Origin: Nocardioides sp. WS12
Lineage (GTDB): Bacteria; Actinomycetota; Actinomycetes; Propionibacteriales; Nocardioidaceae
Assembly: GCF_014108865.1 (NCBI RefSeq)
Contig: NZ_CP053928.1
Coordinates: 5,084,001 to 5,148,000, forward strand
DNA: 64,000 nucleotides
Direction of reading: 5' to 3'
The notes under the pieces are model-generated. The model was given only the letters and a program-made list of their open reading frames with translations, made no database searches and was not told the DNA's origin. The translations under genes and the position numbers were made by a program. Below, one piece after another: positions 32,568 to 41,032 of this stretch (the stretch's first letter is position 1; each line of letters starts with the position of its first letter).

Positions 32568-34259
32568 ATGAGCACGATCCCCAGCAACCAACTGGCCGAG
32601 AACGCGGCACCGCTCGACGCCCTGCTCGTGGGCGCCGCCCTCGGCGCGGTCCGCCGCTTCGTGCCCGACGCATCGACCGCACGGTGGGCGATCTCCCTGG
32701 CCCGCCAGCCGCGGACGACGGCACGACGCCTGGGCGGCCTCGCCGGCGAGGCCGCGAAGATCGTCGCCGGCACGTCGGACGTCACGCCTCGTCGCGGCGA
32801 CCGCCGCTTCGCCGACGTGGGCTGGACCGACAACCCCCTGCTGCGCCGTCTCGTCCAGATCTACCTCGCCGCGGGCAAAACCGTGGACCAACTCATCGTC
32901 GACGCCGACCTCGACCCCCGTGACCACGAGCGGGTCCGGTTCCTGCTCGAGAACCTCGTCGAGGCGCTGGCGCCGAGCAACGTGCCGCTGGTCAACCCGG
33001 CGTCGGCCAAGGCGGTCGTCGACACTGCCGGCCTCAGCCTGGTCCGTGGCGGCACCCAGTTGATCAAGGACCTGGCCTCGTCGCCGCGGATCCCGGAGAT
33101 GGTCGACACGTCCGGCTTCACGCTCGGTGAGAACGTCGCGGCCACACCGGGCGCCGTCGTGTTCCGCAACGAGGTGCTCGAGCTGATCCAGTACACGCCG
33201 CAGTGCGACGAGGTCTACGAGATCCCGGTGATGATCGTGCCGCCGACGATCAACAAGTTCTACGCGATCGACCTCGCGCCCGGCCGCAGCCTCGTGGAGT
33301 TCAGCACCCAGGGGAACCGGCAGATCTTCGTCATCTCCTGGCGCAACCCGGATGCCCGGCACGCCGCCTGGAACTTCGACACCTACGTGCGCGCGATCCT
33401 CGAGGCGCTCGAGGCCGTCGAGGAGATCACGGGGAGCGCCAAGACCGTGCTGGCCGGCATCTGCTCGGGCGGCATCCTGGCCAGCATCGTGGCGGCCTAT
33501 CTCGCCGGCATCGGCCGCCAGGACCGACTGGCCGCCCTCGTGCTCGCCGTGACCGTGATCGACAACGCCGGGGCGGGCTCGGTCTCTGCGCTGACCGATC
33601 CGCGTCTTGCGGCGCTGGCGAAGGCCCGATCGGCGAAGAAGGGCTACCTCGACGGGCGGGCCCTCGCCGAGGTCTTCGCCTGGCTGCGCCCCAGCGACCT
33701 GATCTGGAACTACTGGGTCAACAACTACCTGCTCGGCAAGAAGCCACCGGCCTTCGACATCCTCTTCTGGAATGCCGACACCACCCGGATGACGGCGGGC
33801 CTGCACGCCGATTTCGTCGACCTGGCGATGGAGAACCAGCTCACCCGACCGGGCGCGTTGTCGGTCCTCGGCGTGCCGATCGACCTGGGCGCGGTGACCA
33901 TCGACAACTACGTCGTCGCCGGGATCGCGGACCACATCACGCCGTGGGAGAACTGCTACCGCACCACGCAGTTGCTCGGTGGCAGGAGCCGTTTCGTGTT
34001 GTCGACCAGCGGCCACATCGCCGCACTGGTGAACCCGCCCGGCAACCCGAAGGCGACCTTCCACACGAACGAGGACCACGACGCCGACGCGAAGGCCTGG
34101 CTCGCCGGTGCGGACACCCAGCAGGGCACCTGGTGGAACGACGTACCCGGGTGGCTCAACGAGCGTTGTGGCGACCTCAAGGCGGCCCCCAAGGAACTCG
34201 GCTCGACCCGCCTGCAGCCTCTGGCCGACGCCCCGGGCACCTACGTCTACGACAAGTGA
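32568..34259 (+). CDS. phaC: Polyhydroxyalkanoate synthase (PhaC-like)
   Basis: This 563-residue PHA synthase, class I-like by length, polymerises hydroxyacyl-CoA into storage polyester. The lipase-like box GICSGG places the catalytic cysteine at Cys299, with Asp455 in IADHITPW and His483 in SGHIAALVNPP. The N-terminal half holds the usual VVFRNEVLELIQY and PPTINKFYAIDL blocks. AGGAG precedes the ATG. The depolymerase-like gene follows after 10 bases, giving synthesis and mobilisation in one unit. No phasin or ketothiolase gene is adjacent. Confidence 0.92.
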   Translation: MSTIPSNQLAENAAPLDALLVGAALGAVRRFVPDASTARWAISLARQPRTTARRLGGLAGEAAKIVAGTSDVTPRRGDRRFADVGWTDNPLLRRLVQIYLAAGKTVDQLIVDADLDPRDHERVRFLLENLVEALAPSNVPLVNPASAKAVVDTAGLSLVRGGTQLIKDLASSPRIPEMVDTSGFTLGENVAATPGAVVFRNEVLELIQYTPQCDEVYEIPVMIVPPTINKFYAIDLAPGRSLVEFSTQGNRQIFVISWRNPDARHAAWNFDTYVRAILEALEAVEEITGSAKTVLAGICSGGILASIVAAYLAGIGRQDRLAALVLAVTVIDNAGAGSVSALTDPRLAALAKARSAKKGYLDGRALAEVFAWLRPSDLIWNYWVNNYLLGKKPPAFDILFWNADTTRMTAGLHADFVDLAMENQLTRPGALSVLGVPIDLGAVTIDNYVVAGIADHITPWENCYRTTQLLGGRSRFVLSTSGHIAALVNPPGNPKATFHTNEDHDADAKAWLAGADTQQGTWWNDVPGWLNERCGDLKAAPKELGSTRLQPLADAPGTYVYDK

Positions 34260-34269
34260 GGCATCGCCT

Positions 34270-35076
34270 GTGAACGAACTGCGCCAGGTCACCGTGCTCG
34301 GACACTCGATCCGGGTCTCGGTGCGGCCGGGGTCCGAGCCGGGGCCGCCGCTCCTGCTGTGCAACGGGATCGGCGCCAGCCTGGACTTGTTGCAACCCTT
34401 CGTCGACGCGCTGGACCACCGGATCGAGGTGGTCCGCTTCGACGTGCCCGGCGTCGGTGGTTCGCCGGACCCGCGAACGCCGTACAACTTCGCGCTCCTC
34501 GCGTACGGCATCGGCAAGCTGATGACCCTGCTCGGCCATCACGAGTACGACGTCCTGGGGATCTCGTGGGGCGGCGGACTCGCGCAACAGATCGCCTTCC
34601 AGCAGCCGCATCGCTGTCGACGGCTGGTACTGGCCAGCACCGCCACCGGCTCGCTGATGATTCCCGCCGGTCCGCAGGTCTTGCGCAAGATGGTCACTCC
34701 CCGGCGGTACCGGGACGCGAGCTACGCCGTCCAGGTCGCGGCCGAGCTGTACGGCGGACAGATGCGCGACCGACCCGACGACGTACGACGGTTCATGCAC
34801 GACCAGTCCCGTGTCGGGTCGCGCCGTGGCTACCTGCTCCAGTTGCTTGCGGGTGCGGGCTGGTCCAGCCTTCCGGCGCTGCCCCTGATCCGGCAGCCCA
34901 CGCTGATCCTCGCGGGCGACGACGACCCGATCATCCCGCTGGTGAACGCCCGGATCATGCGGCGGCTGCTCCCCCACGCACGCCTGCACGTCTACTCCGA
35001 CGGGCACCTGGGCCTGGTCACCAGCGCCGACGAACTGGCACCCCTGGTCGCCGGGTTCCTGCGCGGCGAGGCCTGA
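34270..35076 (+). CDS. phaZ: Alpha/beta hydrolase, intracellular PHA depolymerase type
   Basis: This 268-residue hydrolase has an oxyanion region LLLCNGIGASLDLL, the nucleophile elbow GISWGG (catalytic serine), acid region ILAGDDDPIIP and histidine in YSDGHLGLV. The GISWGGGLAQQ block is like that of intracellular medium-chain PHA depolymerases. The GTG at 34270 lies 10 bases after phaC. It probably degrades the polyester made by its neighbour; a general esterase role is the alternative. Confidence 0.82.
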   Translation: MNELRQVTVLGHSIRVSVRPGSEPGPPLLLCNGIGASLDLLQPFVDALDHRIEVVRFDVPGVGGSPDPRTPYNFALLAYGIGKLMTLLGHHEYDVLGISWGGGLAQQIAFQQPHRCRRLVLASTATGSLMIPAGPQVLRKMVTPRRYRDASYAVQVAAELYGGQMRDRPDDVRRFMHDQSRVGSRRGYLLQLLAGAGWSSLPALPLIRQPTLILAGDDDPIIPLVNARIMRRLLPHARLHVYSDGHLGLVTSADELAPLVAGFLRGEA

Positions 35077-35127
35077 CCGACGCTGGCGTCCCGTGGCACC
35101 CTTGATGGCGAAACGGGGGTGATCGCG

Positions 35128-35679
35128 ATGTCCGCGGACCAGCAGGAACCGCAGCAGGAGACCCCGTCCGTCGGTGCCCTCGACGCCCTCGACGCCCGCG
35201 AGGCCGAGAAGAAGGCCGCCCGCGCCCGCATCGAGCACCAGCAGACCTGGGTCGACCTGCAGATCCGCCAGGCGATGGAACGTGGCGACTTCGACAACCT
35301 GCCCGGCGCCGGCAAGCCGATCGAGGGACTCGGCGACACCTACGACCCCGAGTGGTGGCTCAAGAAACTCGTCGAGCGCGAACACATCGCAGTGCTGCCA
35401 CCGGCCCTCCAGCTCCGCAAGGACGACGCCGCCCTCGACGCGCACCTCGACACCCTCGACTCCGAGCAGCAGGTCCGCCGCGAGATCGAGGAGTTCAACG
35501 CCCGCGTCATCCGCGCCCGCTACACACCCGTCGACGGTCCGCCGCTGATCACGATGCCCCGCGACATCGACGCCACCCTCGCCGCCTGGCACGAACGCCG
35601 CTCCGCCCGCCGTCGTACGACCCCAGCGGCGGTGGCACCCGAGCCCGCGCCTCGCGCCCGCTGGTGGCGGCGTCGATGA
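35128..35679 (+). CDS. DUF1992 (DnaJ-homologue subfamily C 28-like) protein
   Basis: This 183-residue protein has the conserved DUF1992 block: QIRQAMERGDFDNLPGAGKPIEGLGDTYDPEWWLKKLVERE is its span, with key residues GDFDNLPGAGKP and WWLKK. A helical middle and a basic, proline-rich tail follow. No J domain is present. The function is unknown. The ATG at 35128 was chosen over a GTG at 35119. Confidence 0.82.
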   Translation: MSADQQEPQQETPSVGALDALDAREAEKKAARARIEHQQTWVDLQIRQAMERGDFDNLPGAGKPIEGLGDTYDPEWWLKKLVEREHIAVLPPALQLRKDDAALDAHLDTLDSEQQVRREIEEFNARVIRARYTPVDGPPLITMPRDIDATLAAWHERRSARRRTTPAAVAPEPAPRARWWRRR

Positions 35680-35766
35680 CTCGATGGCCCCGATAGGACA
35701 TCGGTACGTCTCGCCGAGACATCCGTCATACCCACCGAAGGCAACCCGCCGGTAAGTTGTCCAAAC

Positions 35767-36852
35767 GTGAGCCACAAGAGCGCCAAGGACTTTTTCCGCC
35801 CGCTGGCCGTGGGCGCGCCCATGCCGCCCCGCGAGATCCCCGCCCGGCCGAGCCGCGCGATCCACTTCTTCGATCCCAGCAACGAGAAGATGGCCGCGAA
35901 GATCCCCGGGATGGTCGGCACCGTCGACGTACTCCTCGGCAACCTGGAGGACGCCGTCAAGGCGGACAACAAGGTCGCCGCGCGGGAGGGCCTGATCCGG
36001 ATCGGCCAGTCGACCGACTTCGGCCCGACCCAGTTCTGGACCCGGATCAACTCGCTCGACAGCCCGTGGGTGCTCGACGACCTCACCGCGCTCGTGCCGG
36101 CGATCGGCGACAAGCTCGACGTGATCATGGTTCCGAAGGTGCAGGGCGCCGAGGACATCCACTACATCGACCGGCTGCTCGCCCAGCTCGAGGCCAAGGC
36201 CGGCATCACCAAGCCGATCCTCGTGCACGCGATCCTCGAGACCGCCCGCGGCGTCGCGAACATCGAGGAGATCTGCGGCGCCAGCCCGCGCATGCAGGGC
36301 CTCTCCCTCGGCCCGGCCGACCTCGCGGCCGACCGCAAGATGAAGACCACCCGCGTCGGTGGCGGCCACCCCGGCTACCTCGTCCGGGAGGACCCGCCGA
36401 AGGGCGCCGACGGCACCAGCCAGATCGACGCACCGCGTGCGATCTTCCAGCAGGACCTGTGGCACTACACGATCGCCAAGATGGTCGACGCCTGCGCGAC
36501 CCACGGCATCTACCCGTACTACGGCCCGTTCGGCGACATCGCCGATGTCGTGGCGTGCGAGGACCAGTTCCGCAACGCCTTCCTGCTCGGCTGCGTCGGC
36601 ACCTGGAGCCTGCACCCCAAGCAGATCGCGATCGCCAACCGCGTGTTCGCCCCGAGCGTCGAGGACATCGCCCACGCCCGCCGGGTCGCCGCCGCCATGG
36701 GCGACGGCACCGGTGCCGTGATGATCGACGGCAAGATGGAGGACGACGCCTCCCTCAAGCAGTGCCTGGTCCTGGTCGCGCTGGCCGAACAGCTGGCCGA
36801 GATCGATCCCGAGTTGAAGGCCGCCTACGACGCGATTGAGGTTCCGGCATGA
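35767..36852 (+). CDS. HpcH/HpaI-type malyl-CoA lyase, long form
   Basis: This 361-residue CoA-ester lyase of the CitE-like superfamily has RAIHFFDPSNEKMAAKIPGM at the CoA-binding start, GNLEDAV with the metal-binding acidic residue, MVPKVQGAEDI, ILETARGVANIEEICGA, and SLGPADLAADRK. The length and the extra segment after PGYLVREDPP resemble L-malyl-CoA/beta-methylmalyl-CoA lyases. It would cleave or form malyl-type CoA esters into glyoxylate and an acyl-CoA. It is coupled to a second lyase by ATGA. Confidence 0.83.
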   Translation: MSHKSAKDFFRPLAVGAPMPPREIPARPSRAIHFFDPSNEKMAAKIPGMVGTVDVLLGNLEDAVKADNKVAAREGLIRIGQSTDFGPTQFWTRINSLDSPWVLDDLTALVPAIGDKLDVIMVPKVQGAEDIHYIDRLLAQLEAKAGITKPILVHAILETARGVANIEEICGASPRMQGLSLGPADLAADRKMKTTRVGGGHPGYLVREDPPKGADGTSQIDAPRAIFQQDLWHYTIAKMVDACATHGIYPYYGPFGDIADVVACEDQFRNAFLLGCVGTWSLHPKQIAIANRVFAPSVEDIAHARRVAAAMGDGTGAVMIDGKMEDDASLKQCLVLVALAEQLAEIDPELKAAYDAIEVPA

Positions 36853-37715
36853 GCGAGTTCAAGCCCCTGCGTTCCGTCCTCTACATGCCCAGCGCCAACG
36901 AGCGGGCACTGGAGAAGGCCAAGACGCTCCCCGCCGACGCGATCATCTTCGACCTCGAGGACTCGGTTTCCCCCGATGCCAAGGTCGGCGCCCGCGCCGC
37001 CGCTGCCGCTGCCGTGCAGTCCGGTGAGTACGGCCGCCGCCAGCTGATCATCCGCGTCAACGGCATCGGCACCGAGTGGCACGACGACGACATCAAGGCA
37101 GCGGCCGCGGCCGGGCCCGACGTCGTACTCGTCCCCAAGGTGAACTCCGCCGAGGAGGTCCACGCCCTCGTCGACGCCCTCGGCGCCGCCGGCGCCCCCG
37201 AGAAGACGAAGCTCTGGGCGATGGTCGAGACCCCCATCGGCATGCTCAACGCCCTGTCGATCGCTACCGCGTCCGAGCGCCTCACCGGCTTCGTGATGGG
37301 CACCAACGACCTCGTCAAGGAGCTGTACGCCGAGCACGTGCCCGGTCGCCAGCCCGTGATCACCGGCCTGGGCCTCGCCCTGCTCGCGGCCCGCGCCGCC
37401 GGCATCGTCATCATCGACGGCGTCTACAACGACGTGAAGAACATCGACGGCTTCCTCGCCGAGTGCGAGCAGGGCCGCCAGATGGGCTTCGACGGCAAGA
37501 CCCTCATCCACCCCGGTCAGGTCGAGGGCGCGAACACCGCCTTCGCCCCGAGCGAGCAGGCCGTCGAGGACGCCCGCGGGCTGATCCAGGCATGGGAGGA
37601 TGGCAAGGGCGCCGGCGTCGTGACCTACAACGGCAAGATGGTGGAGAGCCTCCACGTCGAGTCGGCCGAGCGCGCGCTGTCGATCAACGAGGCGATCCAG
37701 GCTCTCCAGGGCTGA
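36849..37715 (+). CDS. HpcH/HpaI-type CoA-ester lyase or malyl-CoA thioesterase, short form
   Basis: This 288-residue CitE-like protein has RSVLYMPSANERALEKAKTLPADAIIFDLEDSV, RVNGIGTEWHDDD, LVPKVNSAEEV, WAMVETPIGMLNA, FVMGTNDLVKEL and GKTLIHPGQV. Short members include malyl-CoA thioesterases that work together with a malyl-CoA lyase. Coupling by ATGA to the long-form lyase suggests the two catalyse successive steps (condensation, then hydrolysis, or the reverse). The assignment between lyase and thioesterase is not certain. Confidence 0.82.
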   Translation: MSEFKPLRSVLYMPSANERALEKAKTLPADAIIFDLEDSVSPDAKVGARAAAAAAVQSGEYGRRQLIIRVNGIGTEWHDDDIKAAAAAGPDVVLVPKVNSAEEVHALVDALGAAGAPEKTKLWAMVETPIGMLNALSIATASERLTGFVMGTNDLVKELYAEHVPGRQPVITGLGLALLAARAAGIVIIDGVYNDVKNIDGFLAECEQGRQMGFDGKTLIHPGQVEGANTAFAPSEQAVEDARGLIQAWEDGKGAGVVTYNGKMVESLHVESAERALSINEAIQALQG

Positions 37716-38189
37716 TCAGGCCGGGGGTCGGAACGGCGGCGGCCCCAGGATCTCGATGGCGCCGGTGGCCTCGGCGGCCGCTCGGATGCGGTCGAAGTCG
37801 ACCGGCGTGGGCTGGGCTTCGCTCGCGTGCCGGTAGAAGGCCTCGCCGGCGGCAGGGTTCTGGAACGTCAGCATCCTGGCTGTCGGTGACGTGACCATGA
37901 AGGCGTGGGGCACGTTGCGGGGGAACGCCACGACGCCGCCCGCGCCAAGGCGGGTCTCCTCGCCGTCGATGTGCAGCAGGATCTCGCCCTCGAGCAGGTA
38001 GAACGTCTCGTCGGCGTTCGGGTGGATGTGCAGCGGGGTGACCTTCCCCTGCTCGAGGTCGTCCTCGAACATGAAGAACGCGCCACCGGTCTCGGCACCG
38101 GTGACCTTCCAGGTGAACGTGCCGCCGCCGCAGAACCAGGACTGCTCCCCCTCGCCCTGCTGCCGGACCGTGGCTGTCAATGTGTCCAT
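37716..38189 (-). CDS. Cupin-domain protein (quercetinase-like)
   Basis: This 157-residue single beta-barrel protein has metal-ligand motif 1 in GKVTPLHIHPNADETFYLLEGEI (His, His, Glu) and motif 2 in FPRNVPHAFMV (His). Such proteins are dioxygenases or sensors of small molecules. It diverges from a TetR gene, with a perfect operator palindrome between them, so it is the likely target and its ligand may be that of the regulator. The stop abuts the convergent lyase gene. Confidence 0.82.
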   Translation of the reverse strand: MDTLTATVRQQGEGEQSWFCGGGTFTWKVTGAETGGAFFMFEDDLEQGKVTPLHIHPNADETFYLLEGEILLHIDGEETRLGAGGVVAFPRNVPHAFMVTSPTARMLTFQNPAAGEAFYRHASEAQPTPVDFDRIRAAAEATGAIEILGPPPFRPPA

Positions 38190-38204
38190 GACGCCTCCTT
38201 TTCT

Positions 38205-38226
38205 TTATGGGACTCGTGTCCCATAA
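38205..38226. promoter_or_regulatory. Perfect palindromic operator between cupin and TetR genes
   Basis: TTATGGGAC, then TCGT, then GTCCCATAA, form a perfect inverted repeat with 9-base arms. It is 15 bases from the cupin ATG and 24 bases from the TetR ATG. The layout (divergent TetR and target sharing one symmetrical site) is the classical autoregulated switch. No other copy was noticed in the window. Confidence 0.78.
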
Positions 38227-38250
38227 CGACACTAAGGTACCGTAAGAGGC

Positions 38251-38853
38251 ATGTCAACGGCGTACGAGAAGTCCGGCCGGACCCGGCAGAAGGCGCGCAC
38301 GCGCGGTGAGCTGATCGCGGCGACCCGGGCCCTGATCGCGAGCGGCACTCCGTCCCCCACAGTGGAGGAGGCGGCCGAGCGGGCATCGGTGTCGCGGACC
38401 ACGGCCTACCGCTACTTCCCCAGCCAGACTGCACTCCTGATCGCGGCGCACCCGGAGATCACCACCACGTCCCTGCTGTCGGACGATGCCGGCGATGACC
38501 CGGCCACGAGGCTCGACCAGGCCGTCGAGAGGTTCCTCGCGATGGTGCTCGAGGGCGAGGGGCAGCAGCGGACGATGCTTCGGCTCTCTCTGGAGGCCTC
38601 CGACAAGCGCGACCTCCCCCTGCGCCAGGGCCGGGCGATCGGCTGGTTCACCGATGCCCTGGCTCCGCTGGAGCCACGACTCGGGAAGGCGGAGGTCCGC
38701 CGCCTGGCGGTGGCGATCCGCAGCGCGACCGGGATCGAGGCCCTCGTCTGGCTGACCGACGTCGCGGGACTCTCCCGGCCGAAGGCTGCGCAGCAGCTGC
38801 GCTGGACGGCGCAGGCGATGCTCGCGCATGCCCTGACCGAGGGTCCTCCCTAG
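38251..38853 (+). CDS. TetR-family regulator of the cupin gene
   Basis: This 200-residue protein has an N-terminal helix-turn-helix (VEEAAERASVSRTTAYRYFPSQTALL) and a helical C-terminal domain (QGRAIGWFTDALAPLEPRLG ... AQQLRWTAQAML). It starts 24 bases from a perfect operator shared with the divergent cupin gene, which it very likely represses together with itself. The inducer is unknown. Confidence 0.85.
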   Translation: MSTAYEKSGRTRQKARTRGELIAATRALIASGTPSPTVEEAAERASVSRTTAYRYFPSQTALLIAAHPEITTTSLLSDDAGDDPATRLDQAVERFLAMVLEGEGQQRTMLRLSLEASDKRDLPLRQGRAIGWFTDALAPLEPRLGKAEVRRLAVAIRSATGIEALVWLTDVAGLSRPKAAQQLRWTAQAMLAHALTEGPP

Positions 38854-38869
38854 ATCGGCCCGGAGGCGG

Positions 38870-39760
38870 TCAGTCCGCCGACGTGTCGCCGAGCTGCTTC
38901 ACGAGGAGGTCGGCAACGGCCTGCTGTTCCTCGATGTAGGGGTGGAAGGCAAAGCCGCCCCGCTTCGGGTCCGGTGCTGCGCCGGCGACCCACGGGTCCT
39001 TGGCGCAGATGTCGTGGCCCTCGGTGGCTGACCACACGTCGATGTACTCGGCGTCCGCCTTCTCGGCTCCGGCCTCCAGCGCGCGCGTGACCTCGCTGAA
39101 CAACTCCCGCCCGACGGGGTAGTCGGCCGGGGCGAGGGGCATCGCCGGGCACCAGCCGGTGGCCGGGATGACCTGCGGGTAGCCGACGATGATCACCCGG
39201 GCACCGGGCGCACGATCCAGGATGTCGCCGACGGCGTCCTCGATGTCGCTGGCGACCTTCTCGATCAGCCGCTCGAGCTTGGCCGATCGCTGGGCGGCCA
39301 GGTCGGTGCACGGGCTGCCGGTCGGGTCTTCCCCGCCGAGGTTCACGCAGTTGACGACGATGCTGGCAAAGAGGCCGGACTCGTTGCCGCCGATGCTCAG
39401 GGTCACCAGCTTGGTGTCCTTCGTGACCGCATCGAGCTGGGGCGGCACGCGACCTCCGCTCGGGAGCTGCGGGCTCTTCAGATGGAGCGCACGAGCGCCG
39501 CCGCAGCTGACGTCGTCGAGCTCGAGGTCCAGTTCCTTGGCGAGCAGGTGAGGGTAGTTGCCCGCGGACTGCAGACATCCCTCCGCGCCGGTCTGGTCGC
39601 CGAGGTAGCCGCCGGCGGTGTAGGAGTCGCCGAGCGCGACGTACTTGTCGCCCGCCTCGATGGGCGCTCCCTTGTTCTTCTTCGCGCTGACGTCGTCGGA
39701 ACACGCCGTGAGACCGGCGAGAACGAGCAACAGGGTGGCGATCAGGGGCCATCGGTTCAC
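38870..39760 (-). CDS. Secreted SGNH-hydrolase lipoprotein
   Basis: This 296-residue protein has a lipoprotein signal peptide (LLLVLAGLTAC, with Cys as acceptor) and an SGNH esterase domain. The blocks are GDSYTAGGY (nucleophile Ser), SCGGAR, SIGGNESG (Gly and Asn) and a final HPYIEEQ (His). Several other cysteines (EGCLQS, VNCVNL, SPCTDL, GWCPAM, DICAKD) suggest disulfides as in Streptomyces-type lipases. The GTG overlaps the stop of the PucR-type regulator upstream (GTGA). It would hydrolyse lipids or esters outside the cell. Confidence 0.86.
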   Translation of the reverse strand: MNRWPLIATLLLVLAGLTACSDDVSAKKNKGAPIEAGDKYVALGDSYTAGGYLGDQTGAEGCLQSAGNYPHLLAKELDLELDDVSCGGARALHLKSPQLPSGGRVPPQLDAVTKDTKLVTLSIGGNESGLFASIVVNCVNLGGEDPTGSPCTDLAAQRSAKLERLIEKVASDIEDAVGDILDRAPGARVIIVGYPQVIPATGWCPAMPLAPADYPVGRELFSEVTRALEAGAEKADAEYIDVWSATEGHDICAKDPWVAGAAPDPKRGGFAFHPYIEEQQAVADLLVKQLGDTSAD

Positions 39761-40932
39761 CGCGCCACCTCCTCCACTCCGAGCGCAAGGGTCAGAGCGA
39801 GGACGGTATCGGGGTCCTCCAAGCGGTCGCCGAACAGGTCGCGCAACTGGTTCATGCGGTAGCGGATCGTCTGCGGGTGAAGGAAGAGCGCCTCCGCGAT
39901 GTCGTCGCGCCGACCCTGGTGCAGCAACCAGGCGCGCAGCGTCTCGCGCAGCTTGGCCGCGGCCGTCGGCCGCAAGTCGTCCAGCGGCGCCAGCACCTGG
40001 GCGCGGAGGTCGGCGAGCGCATCGAGGTCGGCAGTGAGCACCAGGCGCGGCAGGTGGGTCTCGGTGTCGCCGGTCAGGCCCAGCGCACGCGCCCGCATCA
40101 CCCGGTCGTACGACGCCCGGACGTCGAGCCACTCGCGGGGAGGCCCGACCAGGCAGTCACGGTCGCGCACCATCCGCAGCAAGGTCCCCCGGCGGCGGCC
40201 GTGCGCGTCCGGCACCATCAGCAGCGCCGAGCCGTCCAGGTCCGGCAGGTCGGTGACCTGGAGGGTGCCGCGGCGGAACAGTTCCTGCAGTGCACCGGCC
40301 TGCGACTCCGGCGCGATCACGGCCGTCAGGGTCGTCGGTGGCGCCCACTCCGCGCGTTCGGCGGCGGCCAGCACGGTCGCTTCGGCGGCACCGGCCAGCA
40401 GGTTGCGGCCAAGGCGCTCCATCATCCGTTGCCGGATCCGGCCCTCGGTCGCGGACTCGTCGCGGTGGCCCGCGACGCTCGCGGCCGAGAGTTCATCGAT
40501 GTAGGCGAAGACCATCTCGGCGAACGACGCCATCGTGGCCGGGTCGATGCCCTGCTCCACGGCACGTGCCGAGAGGTGCTGCCACGAGACCCGGGCCCCG
40601 ATCCGGTACGCCGACAGCAGTGCATCGGCCGTCCGGCCGCTGCGAACCTCGCCGCGACCCAGTTGATAGGCGCCGTCCACGGCCGACGAGCGAGGCGCCG
40701 GAGCGTCCTTGTCGCTGATCATCGACAGGAAGCCGCCGAGAGCGACCTGCACGGCACCGCGGATGGTCTCGCCCATCGGTCCACCGAAGGCGTCCTCGTA
40801 GGCGGGCACCTCCCGGATGATCTGGACGACGACGTCGTCGGCGACCGTGGCCAGGTCAGCCCGCAGTGCGACGACCGTGGCCGGAGGCAGCAGGGCGGCA
40901 CCATCGGGTCGTCGTATCGAGCGTCGCGGCAT
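39757..40932 (-). CDS. PucR-type transcriptional regulator
   Basis: This 391-residue regulator has a helical N-terminal domain (about residues 15-165, with a RsbT-co-antagonist-like pattern), a variable middle, and the C-terminal PucR helix-turn-helix (HQGRRDDIAEALFLHPQTIRYRMNQLRDLFGDRL). It is divergent from the ferredoxin-reductase/desaturase operon with 100 bases between, containing inverted repeats, and coupled to the SGNH lipoprotein gene. It is probably the local regulator of desaturation in response to membrane or fatty-acid state (inference). Confidence 0.83.
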   Translation of the reverse strand: MPRRSIRRPDGAALLPPATVVALRADLATVADDVVVQIIREVPAYEDAFGGPMGETIRGAVQVALGGFLSMISDKDAPAPRSSAVDGAYQLGRGEVRSGRTADALLSAYRIGARVSWQHLSARAVEQGIDPATMASFAEMVFAYIDELSAASVAGHRDESATEGRIRQRMMERLGRNLLAGAAEATVLAAAERAEWAPPTTLTAVIAPESQAGALQELFRRGTLQVTDLPDLDGSALLMVPDAHGRRRGTLLRMVRDRDCLVGPPREWLDVRASYDRVMRARALGLTGDTETHLPRLVLTADLDALADLRAQVLAPLDDLRPTAAAKLRETLRAWLLHQGRRDDIAEALFLHPQTIRYRMNQLRDLFGDRLEDPDTVLALTLALGVEEVAR

Positions 40933-40946
40933 CGCGAGCCTTTCTG

Positions 40947-40995
40947 GTTTTTGTCTTTTGCGAACAAAACTGAGCGGTAGATTCACCAACTGGTG
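40947..40995. promoter_or_regulatory. Inverted repeats in the pucR/desaturase divergent promoter
   Basis: Two partial dyads lie in the 100-base gap: GTTTTTGT with ACAAAAC nine bases further on (about 40947-40970), and CACCA-AC-TGGTG (40984-40995), a perfect 5-base arm repeat. Both could be operator sites for the PucR-type protein. The second is close to the expected promoter of the reductase gene, which starts at 41033. Confidence 0.4.
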
Positions 40996-41032
40996 TCATG
41001 AGTTTAGCGCGCCCGACTGCGACGCTTGATGC

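Noticed and set aside
34177..36675. Long minus-strand frame opposite phaZ, DUF1992 and the first lyase
   Set aside because: Crosses three clear plus-strand genes and has no recognisable domain.
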